NCBI GenBank assembly: GCA_019054805.1 | Contig: JAHQIY010000013.1 | Coordinates: forward strand, 496,001 to 560,000 | From: Brachionus manjavacas | Taxonomy: Eukaryota > Rotifera > Eurotatoria > Ploima > Brachionidae | DNA: 64,000 bases | Direction of reading: 5' to 3' | Part shown: positions 49,801-63,400 of the stretch, in pieces | Layout of the letters: each line of letters begins with the position of its first letter | Position numbering within the stretch: the stretch's first letter is position 1 | Position numbers and translations under genes: made by a program | Notes under the pieces: model-generated | The model's database searches: none | What the model was told of the DNA's origin: nothing | What the model saw: the letters and a program-made list of their open reading frames with translations, nothing else

Positions 49801-52800
49801 TAGACATAATAACTTGACTTTTAAATTTCAGAATGTCAGCGAAAAAAATAATTTGTTTTTTGAATTAAAAAATTGACATAGATTTAGCTTTTTCGGAAAA
49901 AAATTTTAAAAATTTATAAAAGAATTTAACAAATAAAAAATTTTTTTTCATTAATTTGTGTGGAATGATCAATTAAAACTTATTTATTCGAATAAAAAAT
50001 CTAAATTATTTGAAAATCAGAACAAAATTCATGATTTTGCATGACTCCATATCAGAATGTCGGCGAAATAAATAAATAGTTTTTGAATAAAAAAACTGAC
50101 ATAGATCTAGCTTTTTCGGAAAAAAATTTTAAAAATTTATAAAAGAATTTAACAAATAATTTTTTTTTTATTAATTTGTATGGAATGATCAATTAATACT
50201 TATTTAATCGAATAAAAAATCTAAATTACGTGAAAATCAGAATAAAATTCATGATTTTTCATGACTCCATTATAGTAGACATAATAACTTGACTTTTAAA
50301 TTTCAGAATGTCAGCGAAAAAAATAATTTGTTTTTGAATTAAAAAATTGACATAGATTTAGCTTTTTCGGAAAAAAATTTTAAAAATTTATAAAAGAATT
50401 TAACAAATAAAAAATTTTTTTTTTATTAATTTGTATGGAAAGATCAATTAATACTTATTTAATCGAATAAAAAATCAAATTATTTGAAAATCACAACAAA
50501 ATTCATGATTTTGCATGACTCCATATCAGAATGTCGGCGAAATAAATAAATAGTTTTTGAATAAAAAAACTGACATAGATCTAGTTTTTTCGGAAAAAAA
50601 TTTTATAAATTTATAAAAGAATTGAACTGATTCAAAATTTTTTTTTTTTACTAATTTGTATGGAATGATCAATTAATACTTATTTAATCGAATAAAAAAT
50701 CTAAATTACGTGAAAATCAGAATAAAATTCATGATTTTTCATGACTCCATTATAGTAGACATAATAACTTGACTTTTAAATTTCAGAATGTCAGCGAAAA
50801 AAATAATTTGTTTTTGAATTAAAAAATTGACATAGATTTAGCTTTTTCGGAAAAAAATTTTAAAAATTTATAAAAGAATTTAACAAATAAAAATTTTTTT
50901 TTTATTAATTTGTATGGAAAGATCAATTAATACTTATTTAATCGAATAAAAAATCTAAATTATTTGAAAATCAGAACAAAATTCATGATTTTGCATGACT
51001 CCATTATAGTAGACATAATAACTTGACTTTTAAATTTCAGAATGTCAGCGAAAAAAATAATTTGTTTTTGAATTAAAAAATTGACATAGATTTAGCTTTT
51101 TCGGAAAAAAATTTTAAAAATTTATAAAAGAATTTAACAAATAAAAATTTTTTTTTTATTAATTTGTATGGAAAGATCAATTAATACTTATTTAATCGAA
51201 TAAAAAATCAAATTATTTGAAAATCACAACAAAATTCATGATTTTGCATGACTCCATATCAGAATGTCGGCGAAATAAATAAATAGTTTTTGAATAAAAA
51301 ACTGACATAGATCTAGTTTTTTCGGAAAAAAATTTTATAAATTTATAAAAGAATTGAACTGATTCAAAATTTTTTTTTTTTATTAATTTGTATGGAATGA
51401 TCAATTAATACTTATTTAATCGAATAAAAAATCTAAATTACGTGAAAATCAGAATAAAATTCATGATTTTTCATGACTCCATTATAGTAGACATAATAAC
51501 TTGACTTTTAAATTTCAGAATGTCAGCGAAAAAAATAATTTGTTTTTGAATTAAAAAATTGACATAGATTTAGCTTTTTCGGAAAAAAATTTTAAAAATT
51601 TATAAAAGAATTTAACAAATAAAAAATTTTTTTTCATTAATTTGTGTGGAATGATCAATTAATACTTATTTATTCGAATAAAAAATCTAAATTATTTGAA
51701 AATCAGAACAAAATTCATGATTTTGCATGACTCCATATCAGAATGTCGGCAGAAATAAATAAATAGTTTTTGAATAAAAAAACTGACATAGATCTAGCTT
51801 TTTCGGAAAAAAATTTTAAAAATTTATAAAAGAATTTAACAAATAATTTTTTTTTTATTAATTTGTATGGAATGATCAATTAATACTTATTTAATCGAAT
51901 AAAAAATCTAAATTACGTGAAAATCAGAATAAAATTCATGATTTTTCATGACTCCATTATAGTAGACATAATAACTTGACTTTTAAATTTCAGAATGTCA
52001 GCGAAAAAAATAATTTGTTTTTGAATTAAAAAATTGACATAGATTTAGCTTTTTCGGAAAAAAATTTTAAAAATTTATAAAAGAATTGAACTGATTCAAA
52101 ATTTTTTTTTTTTATTAATTTGTATGGAAAGATCAATTAATACTTATTTAATCGAATAAAAAATCAAATTATTTGAAAATCACAACAAAATTCATGATTT
52201 TGCATGACTCCATATCAGAATGTCGGCGAAATAAATAAATAGTTTTTGAATAAAAAAAACTGACATAGATCTAGTTTTTTCGGAAAAAAATTTTATAAAT
52301 TTATAAAAGAATTGAACTGATTCAAAATTTTTTTTTTTATTAATTTGTATGGAATGATCAATTAATACTTATTTAATCGAATAAAAAAATCTAAATTACG
52401 TGAAAATCAGAATAAAATTCATGATTTTTCATGACTCCATTATAGTAGACATAATAACTTGACTTTTAAATTTCAGAATGTCAGCGAAAAAAATAATTTG
52501 TTTTTGAATTAAAAAATTGACATAGATTTAGCTTTTTCGGAAAAAAATTTTAAAAATTTATAAAAGAATTTAACAAATAAAAAATTTTTTTCATTAATTT
52601 GTGTGGAATGATCAATTAATACTTATTTATTCGAATAAAAAATCTAAATTATTTGAAAATCAGAACAAAATTCATGATTTTGCATGACTCCATATCAGAA
52701 TGTCGGCGAAATAAATAAATAGTTTTTGAATAAAAAAACTGACATAGATCTAGCTTTTTCGGAAAAAAATTTTAAAAATTTATAAAAGAATTTAACAAAT

Positions 52801-54590
52801 AATTTTTTTTTTATTAATTTGTATGGAATGATCAATTAATACTTATTTAATCGAATAAAAAATCTAAATTACGTGAAAATCAGAATAAAATTCATGATTT
52901 TTCATGACTCCATTATAGTAGACATAATAACTTGACTTGTAAATTTCAGAATGTCGGCGAAAAAAATAATTTGTTTTTGAATTAAAAAATTGACCAAGAT
53001 CTAGCTTTTTCGGAAAAAAATTTTTTAAATTTATAAAAGAATTTAACGAATAAAATTTTTTTTTTTTTTATTTGTATGGAATGATCAACTTATACTTATT
53101 TAATCGAATAAAAAATCTCAATTATTTGAAAATCAGAACAAAATTCATGATTTTGCACGACTCCATTTCAGAATGTCGGCGAAATAAATTAATAGTTTTT
53201 GAATAAAAAAACTGACATAAATTTAGCTTTTTCGGAAAAAAATTTATAAATTTATAAAAGAATTTAACAAATAAAAATTTTTTTTTTATTAATTTGTATG
53301 GAATGATCAGTTAGTGCTCTCTTTATCGAATAAAAAATCTAAATTATTTGAAAATCAGAACAAAATTCATGATTTTGCATGACTCCATTATAGTAGACAT
53401 AATAACTTGACTTTTAAATTTCAGAATGTCAGCGAAAAAAATAATTTGTTTTTTGAATTAAAAAATTGACATAGATTTAGCTTTTTCGGAAAAAAATTTT
53501 AAAAATTTATAAAAGAATTTAACAAATAAAAAATTTTTTTTCATTAATTTGTGTGGAATGATCAATTAAAACTTATTTATTCGAATAAAAAATCTAAATT
53601 ATTTGAAAATCAGAACAAAATTTTATGATTTTGCATGACTCCATATCAGAATGTCGGCGAAATAAATAAATAGTTTTTGAATAAAAAAACTGACATAGAT
53701 CTAGCTTTTTCGGAAAAAAATTTTAAAAATTTATAAAAGAATTTAACAAATAATTTTTTTTTTTATTAATTTGTATGGAATGATCAATTAATACTTATTT
53801 AATCGAATAAAAAATCTAAATTACGTGAAAATCAGAATAAAATTCATGATTTTCATGACTCCATTATAGTAGACATAATAACTTGACTTTTAAATTTCAG
53901 AATGTCAGCGAAAAAAATAATTTGTTTTTGAATTAAAAAATTGACATAGATTTAGCTTTTTCGGAAAAAAATTTTAAAAATTTATAAAAGAATTTAACAA
54001 ATAAAAATTTTTTTTTATTAATTTGTATGGAAAGATCAATTAATACTTATTTAATCGAATAAAAAATCAAATTATTTGAAAATCACAACAAAATTCATGA
54101 TTTTGCATGACTCCATATCAGAATGTCGGCGAAATAAATAAATAGTTTTTGAATAAAAAAACTGACATAGATCTAGTTTTTTCGGAAAAAAATTTTATAA
54201 ATTTATAAAAGAATTGAACTGATTCAAAATTTTTTTTTACTAATTTGTATGGAATGATCAATTAATACTTATTTAATCGAATAAAAAATCTAAATTACGT
54301 GAAAATCAGAATAAAATTCATGATTTTTCATGACTCCATTATAGTAGACATAATAACTTGACTTTTAAATTTCAGAATGTCAGCGAAAAAAATAATTTGT
54401 TTTTGAATTAAAAAATTGACATAGATTTAGCTTTTTCGGAAAAAAATTTTAAAAATTTATAAAAGAATTTAACAAATAAAAATTTTTTTTATTAATTTGT
54501 ATGGAAAGATCAATTAATACTTATTTAATCGAATAAAAAATCTAAATTATTTGAAAATCAGAACAAAATTCATGATTTTGCATGACTCCA

Positions 54591-56680
54591 TTTCAGAATG
54601 TCGGCGAAATAAATAAATAGTTTTTGAATAAAAAAACTGACATAGATCTAGCTTTTTCGGAAAAAAATTTTAAAAATTTATAAAAGAATTTAACAAATAA
54701 TTTTTTTTTTATTAATTTGTATGGAATGATCAATTAATACTTATTTAATCGAATAAAAAATCAAATTATTTGAAAATCACAACAAAATTCATGATTTTGC
54801 ATGACTCCATATCAGAATGTCGGCGAAATAAATAAATAGTTTTTGAATAAAAAAACTGACATAGATCTAGTTTTTTCGGAAAAAAATTTTATAAATTTAT
54901 AAAAGAATTGAACTGATTCAAAATTTTTTTTTTATTTATTTGTATGGAATGATCAATTAATACTTATTTAATCGAATAAAAAATCTAAATTACGTGAAAA
55001 TCAGAATAAAATTCATGATTTTTCATGACTCCATTATAGTAGACATAATAACTTGACTTTTAAATTTCAGAATGTCAGCGAAAAAAATAATTTGTTTTTG
55101 AATTAAAAAATTGACATAGATTTAGCTTTTTCGGAAAAAAATTTTAAAAATTTATAAAAGAATTTAACAAATAAAAATTTTTTTTTTATTAATTTGTATG
55201 GAAAGATCAATTAATACTTATTTAATCGAATAAAAAATCTAAATTATTTGAAAATCAGAACAAAATTCATGATTTTGCATGACTCCATTTCAGAATGTCG
55301 GCGAAATAAATAAATAGTTTTTGAATAAAAAAACTGACATAGATCTAGCTTTTTCGGAAAAAAATTTTAAAAATTTATAAAAGAATTTAACAAATAATTT
55401 TTTTTTTATTAATTTGTATGGAAAGATCAATTAATACTTATTTAATCGAATAAAAAATCAAATTATTTGAAAATCACAACAAAATTCATGATTTTGCATG
55501 ACTCCATATCAGAATGTCGGCGAAATAAATAAATAGTTTTTGAATAAAAAAACTGACATAGATCTAGTTTTTTCGGAAAAAAATTTTATAAATTTATAAA
55601 AGAATTGAACTGATTCAAAATTTTTTTTTTTATTAATTTGTATGGAATGATCAATTAATACTTATTTAATCGAATAAAAAATCTAAATTACGTGAAAATC
55701 AGAATAAAATTCATGATTTTTCATGACTCCATTATAGTAGACATAATAACTTGACTTTTAAATTTCAGAATGTCAGCGAAAAAAATAATTTGTTTTTGAA
55801 TTAAAAAATTGACATAGATTTAGCTTTTTCGGAAAAAAATTTTAAAAATTTATAAAAGAATTTAACAAATTAAAAATTTTTTTATTAATTTGTATGGAAA
55901 GATCAATTAATACTTATTTAATCGAATAAAAAATCTAAATTATTTGAAAATCAGAACAAAATTCATGATTTTGCATGACTCCATTTCAGAATGTCGGCGA
56001 AATAAATAAATAGTTTTTGAATAAAAAAACTGACATAGATCTAGCTTTTTCGGAAAAAAATTTTAAAAATTTATAAAAGAATTTAACAAATAATTTTTTT
56101 TTTTTATTAATTTGTATGGAAAGATCAATTAATACTTATTTAATCGAATAAAAAATCAAATTATTTGAAAATCACAACAAAATTCATGATTTTGCATGAC
56201 TCCATATCAGAATGTCGGCGAAATAAATAAATAGTTTTTGAATAAAAAAACTGACATAGATCTAGTTTTTTCGGAAAAAAATTTTATAAATTTATAAAAG
56301 AATTGAACTGATTCAAAATTTTTTTTTTTTACTAATTTGTATGGAATGATCAATTAATACTTATTTAATCGAATAAAAAATCTAAATTACGTGAAAATCA
56401 GAATAAAATTCATGATTTTTCATGACTCCATTATAGTAGACATAATAACTTGACTTTTAAATTTCAGAATGTCAGCGAAAAAAATAATTTGTTTTTGAAT
56501 TAAAAAATTGACATAGATTTAGCTTTTTCGGAAAAAAATTTTAAAAATTTATAAAAGAATTTAACAAATAAAAATTTTTTTTATTAATTTGTATGGAAAG
56601 ATCAATTAATACTTATTTAATCGAATAAAAAATCAAATTATTTGAAAATCAGAACAAAATTCATGATTTTGCATGACTCC
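54591..56680 (+). repeat. Satellite B trimer higher-order unit (about 696 bp)
   Basis: The short-form variant CCATTTCAGAATGTCGG occurs with its TTTCAG at 54,591, 55,288 and 55,984, steps of 697 and 696 bp. Each is followed by another short monomer and then a long one, so the unit is short-short-long. Confidence 0.78.
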
Positions 56681-59600
56681 ATATCAGAATGTCGGCGAAA
56701 TAAATAAATAGTTTTTGAATAAAAAAACTGACATAGATCTAGCTTTTTCGGAAAAAAATTTTATAAATTTATAAAAGAATTGAACTGATTCAAAATTTTT
56801 TTTTTTTATTAATTTGTATGGAATGATCAATTAATACTTATTTAATCGAATAAAAAATCTAAATTACGTGAAAATCAGAATAAAATTCATGATTTTTCAT
56901 GACTCCATTATAGTAGACATAATAACTTGACTTTTAAATTTCAGAATGTCAGCGAAAAAAATAATTTGTTTTTGAATTAAAAAATTGACATAGATTTAGC
57001 TTTTTCGGAAAAAAATTTTAAAAATTTATAAAAGAATTTAACAAATAAAAATTTTTTTTATTAATTTGTATGGAAAGATCAATTAATACTTATTTAATCG
57101 AATAAAAAATCTAAATTATTTGAAAATCAGAACAAAATTCATGATTTTGCATGACTCCATTTCAGAATGTCGGCGAAATAAATAAATAGTTTTTGAATAA
57201 AAAAACTGACATAGATCTAGTTTTTTCGGAAAAAAATTTTATAAATTTATAAAAGAATTGAACTGATTCAAAATTTTTTTTTTATTTATTTGTATGGAAT
57301 TCAATTAATACTTATTTAATCGAATAAAAAATCTAAATTACGTGAAAATCAGAATAAAATTCATGATTTTTCATGACTCCATTATAGTAGACATAATAAC
57401 TTGCTTTTTAAATTTCAGAATGTCAGCGAAAATAATGATTTGTTTTTGAATTAAAAAATTGACATAGATCTAGCTTTTTCGGAAAAAAATTTTATAAATT
57501 TATAAAAGAATTTAACAAATAAAAAAATTTTTTTATTAATTTGTATGGAATGATCAATTAATACTGATTTATTCGAATAAAAAATCTAAATTATTTGTAA
57601 ATCACAACAAAATTCATGATTTTGCATGACTCCATATCAGAATGTCGGCGAAATAAATTAATAGTTTTTGAATAAAAAAACTGACATAAATTTAGCTTTT
57701 TCGGAAAAAAATTTATAAATTTATAAAAGAATTTAACAAATAAAAATTTTTTTTTTATTAATTTGTATGGAATGATCAATTAATACTTATTTAATCGAAT
57801 AAAAAATCTAAATTACGTGAAAATCAGAATAAAATTCATGATTTTTCATGACTCCATTATAGTAGACTTAATAACTTGACTTTTAAATTTCAGAATGTCA
57901 GCGAAAAAAATAATTTGTTTTTTGAATTAAAAAATTGACATAGATTTAGCTTTTTCGGAAAAAAATTTTAAAAATTTATAAAAGAATCTAACAAATAAAT
58001 TTTTTTTTTTATTAATTTGTATGGAATTCAATTAATACTTATTTAATCGAATAAAAAATCTAAATTACGTGAAAATCAGAATAAAATTCATGATTTTTCA
58101 TGACTCCATTATAGTAGACATAATAACTTGCTTTTTAAATTTCAGAATGTCAGCGAAAATAATGATTTGTTTTTGAATTAAAAAATTGACATAGATCTAG
58201 CTTTTTCGGAAAAAAATTTTATAAATTTATAAAAGAATTTAACAAATAAAAAATTTTTTTTATTAATTTGTATGGAATGATCAATTAATACTGATTTATT
58301 CGAATAAAAAATCTAAATTATTTGTAAATCACAACAAAATTCATGATTTTGCATGACTCCATATCAGAATGTCGGCGAAATAAATTAATAGTTTTTGAAT
58401 AAAAAAACTGACATAAATTTAGCTTTTTCGGAAAAAATTTATAAATTTATAAAAGAATTTAACAAATAAAAATTTTTTTTTTATTAATTTGTATGGAATG
58501 ATCAGTTAGTGCTCTCTTTATCGAATAAAAAATCTAAATTATTTGAAAATCAGAACAAAATTCATGATTTTGCATGACTCCATTATAGTAGACATAATAA
58601 CTTGCTTTTTAAATTTCAGAATGTCAGCGAAAAAAATAATTTGTTTTTGAATTAAAAAATTGACATAGATTTAGCTTTTTCGGAAAAAAATTTTAAAAAT
58701 TTATAAAAGAATTTAACAAATAAAAAAATTTTTTTATTAATTTGTATGGAATGATCAATTAATACTGATTTATTCGAATAAAAAATCTAAATTATTTGTA
58801 AATCACAACAAAATTCATGATTTTGCATGACTCCATATCAGAATGTCGGCGAAATAAATTAATAGTTTTTGAATAAAAAAACTGACATAAATTTAGCTTT
58901 TTCGGAAAAAAATTTATAAATTTATAAAAGAATTTAACAAATAAAAATTTTTTTATTAATTTGTATGGAATGATCAATTAATACTTATTTAATCGAATAA
59001 AAAATCTAAATTACGTGAAAATCAGAATAAAATTCATGATTTTTCATGACTCCATTATAGTAGACATAATAACTTGCTTTTTAAATTTCAGAATGTCAGC
59101 GAAAATAATGATTTGTTTTTGAATTAAAAAATTGACATAGATCTAGCTTTTTCGGAAAAAAATTTTATAAATTTATAAAAGAATTTAACAAATAAAAAAT
59201 TTTTTTATTAATTTGTATGGAATGATCAATTAATACTGATTTATTCGAATAAAAAATCTAAATTATTTGTAAATCACAACAAAATTCATGATTTTGCATG
59301 ACTCCATATCAGAATGTCGGCGAAATAAATTAATAGTTTTTGAATAAAAAAACTGACATAAATTTAGCTTTTTCGGAAAAAAATTTATAAATTTATAAAA
59401 GAATTTAACAAATAAAAATTTTTTTTTTATTAATTTGTATGGAATGATCAGTTAGTGCTCTCTTTATCGAATAAAAAATCTAAATTATTTGAAAATCAGA
59501 ACAAAATTCATGATTTTGCATGACTCCATTATAGTAGACATAATAACTTGACTTTTAAATTTCAGAATGTCAGCGAAAAAAATAATTTGTTTTTTGAATT

Positions 59601-60499
59601 AAAAAATTGACATAGATTTAGCTTTTTCGGAAAAAAATTTTAAAAATTTATAAAAGAATTTAACAAATAAAAAATTTTTTTTCATTAATTTGTGTGGAAT
59701 GATCAATTAATACTTATTTATTCGAATAAAAAATCTAAATTATTTGAAAATCAGAACAAAATTCATGATTTTGCATGACTCCATATCAGAATGTCGGCGA
59801 AATAAATAAATAGTTTTTGAATAAAAAATTGACATAGATCTAGCTTTTTCGGAAAAAAATTTTAAAAATTTATAAAAGAATTTAACAAATAATTTTTTTT
59901 ATTAATTTGTATGGAATGATCAATTAATACTTATTTAATCGAATAAAAAATCTAAATTACGTGAAAATCAGAATAAAATTCATGATTTTTCATGACTCCA
60001 TTATAGTAGACATAATAACTTGACTTTTAAATTTAAGAATGTCAGCGAAAAAATAATTTGTTTTTGAATTAAAAAATTGACATAGATTTAGCTTTTTCGG
60101 AAAAAAATTTTAAAAATTTATAAAAGAATTTAACAAATAAAAATTTTTTTTATTAATTTGTAAGGAAAGATCAATTAATACTTATTTAATCGAATAAAAA
60201 ATCAAATTATTTGAAAATCAGAACAAAATTCATGATTTTGCATGACTCCATATCAGAATGTCGGCGAAATAAATAAATAGTTTTTGAATAAAAAAACTGA
60301 CATAGATCTAGCTTTTTCGGAAAAAAATTTTAAAAATTTATAAAAGAATTTAACAAATAATTTTTTTTTATTAATTTGTATGGAATGATCAATTAATACT
60401 TATTTAATCGAATAAAAAATCTAAATTACGTGAAAATCAGAATAAAATTCATGATTTTTCATGACTCCATTATAGTAGACATAATAACTTGACTTTTAA

Positions 60500-63400
60500 A
60501 TTTAAGAATGTCAGCGAAAAAAATAATTTGTTTTTGAATTAAAAAATTGACATAGATTTAGCTTTTTCGGAAAAAAATTTTAAAAATTTATAAAAGAATT
60601 TAACAAATAAAAATTTTTTTTTAATAATTTGTATGGAAAGATCAATTAATACTTATTTAATCGAATAAAAAATCAAATTATTTGAAAATCAGAACAAAAT
60701 TCATGATTTTGCATGACTCCATATCAGAATGTCGGCGAAATAAATAAATAGTTTTTGAATAAAAAAACTGACATAGATCTAGCTTTTTCGGAAAAAAATT
60801 TTAAAAATTTATAAAAGAATTTAACAAATAATTTTTTTTTTTATTAATTTGTATGGAATGATCAATTAATACTTATTTAATCGAATAAAAAATCTAAATT
60901 ACGTGAAAATCAGAATAAAATTCATGATTTTTCATGACTCCATTATAGTAGACATAATAACTTGCTTTTTAAATTTCAGAATGTCAGCGAAAATAATGAT
61001 TTGTTTTTGAATTAAAAAATTGACATAGATCTAGCTTTTTCGGAAAAAAATTTTATAAATTTATAAAAGAATTTAACAAATAAAAAATTTTTTTTATTAA
61101 TTTGTATGGAATGATCAATTAATACTTATTTAATCGAATAAAAATTCTAAATTATTTAAAAATCAGAACAAAATTCATGATTTTGCATAACTCCATTTCA
61201 GAATGTCGGCGAAATAAATAAATAGTTTTTGAATAAAAAAACTGACATAGATCTAGTTTTTTCGGAAAAAAATTTTATAAATTTATAAAAGAATTGAACT
61301 GATTCAAAATTTTTTTTTTATTTATTTGTATGGAATGATCAATTAATACTTATTTAATCGAATAAAAAATCTAAATTACGTGAAAATCAGAATAAAATTC
61401 ATGATTTTGCATGACTCCATTATAGTAGACATAATAACTTGACTTTTAAATTTCAGAATGTCAGCGAAAAAATAATTTGTTTTTTGAATTAAAAAATTGA
61501 CATAGATTTAGCTTTTTCGGAAAAAAATTTTAAAAATTTATAAAAGAATTTAACAAATAAAAAATTTTTTTTCATTAATTTGTGTGGAATGATCAATTAA
61601 TACTTATTTATTCGAATAAAAAATCTAAATTATTTGAAAATCAGAACAAAATTCATGATTTTGCATGACTCCATATCAGAATGTCGGCGAAATAAATAAA
61701 TAGTTTTTGAATAAAAAAACTGACATAGATCTAGCTTTTTCGGAAAAAAATTTTAAAAATTTATAAAAGAATTTAACAAATAATTTTTTTTTATTAATTT
61801 GTATGGAATGATCAATTAATACTTATTTAATCGAATAAAAAATCTAAATTACGTGAAAATCAGAATAAAATTCATGATTTTTCATGACTCCATTATAGTA
61901 GACATAATAACTTGACTTTTAAATTTAAGAATGTCAGCGAAAAAAATAATTTGTTTTTGAATTAAAAAATTGACATAGATTTAGCTTTTTCGGAAAAAAA
62001 ATTTTAAAAATTTATAAAAGAATTTAACAAATAAAAATTTTTTTTTATTAATTTGTATGGAAAGATCAATTAATACTTATTTAATCGAATAAAAAATCAA
62101 ATTATTTGAAAATCAGAACAAAATTCATGATTTTGCATGACTCCATATCAGAATGTCGGCGAAATAAATAAATAGTTTTTGAATAAAAAAACTGACATAG
62201 ATCTAGCTTTTTCGGAAAAAAATTTTAAAAATTTATAAAAGAATTTAACAAATAATTTTTTTTTTTATTAATTTGTATGGAATGATCAATTAATACTTAT
62301 TTAATCGAATAAAAAATCTAAATTACGTGAAAATCAGAATAAAATTCATGATTTTTCATGACTCCATTATAGTAGACATAATAACTTGCTTTTTAAATTT
62401 CAGAATGTCAGCGAAAATAATGATTTGTTTTTGAATTAAAAAATTGACATAGATCTAGCTTTTTCGGAAAAAAATTTTATAAATTTATAAAAGAATTTAA
62501 CAAATAAAAAATTTTTTTTATTAATTTGTATGGAATGATCAATTAATACTTATTTAATCGAATAAAAATTCTAAATTATTTAAAAATCAGAACAAAATTC
62601 ATGATTTTGCATAACTCCATTTCAGAATGTCGGCGAAATAAATAAATAGTTTTTGAATAAAAAAACTGACATAGATCTAGTTTTTTCGGAAAAAAATTTT
62701 ATAAATTTATAAAAGAATTGAACTGATTCAATTTTTTTTATTTATTTGTATGGAATGATCAATTAATACTTATTTAATCGAATAAAAAATCTAAATTACG
62801 TGAAAATCAGAATAAAATTCATGATTTTGCATGACTCCATTATAGTAGACATAATAACTTGACTTTTAAATTTCAGAATGTCAGCGAAAAAAATAATTTG
62901 TTTTTTGAATTAAAAAATTGACATAGATTTAGCTTTTTTCGGAAAAAAATTTTTAAAAATTTATAAAAGAATTTAACAAATAAAAAATTTTTTTCATTAA
63001 TTTGTGTGGAATGATCAATTAATACTTATTTATTCGAATAAAAAATCTAAATTATTTGAAAATCAGAACAAAATTCATGATTTTGCATGACTCCATATCA
63101 GAATGTCGGCGAAATAAATAAATAGTTTTTGAATAAAAAAACTGACATAGATCTAGCTTTTTCGGAAAAAAATTTTAAAAATTTATAAAAGAATTTAACA
63201 AATAATTTTTTTTTTTATTAATTTGTATGGAATGATCAATTAATACTTATTTAATCGAATAAAAAATCTAAATTACGTGAAAATCAGAATAAAATTCATG
63301 ATTTTTCATGACTCCATTATAGTAGACATAATAACTTGACTTTTAAATTTAAGAATGTCAGCGAAAAAAATAATTTGTTTTTGAATTAAAAAATTGACAT

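Noticed and set aside
51213-58977. Minus-strand frames of 61-63 codons in satellite B (51213-51404, 57591-57779, 58792-58977)
   Set aside because: They repeat with the monomer and appear only where T-run length keeps the frame open, as expected of satellite DNA.
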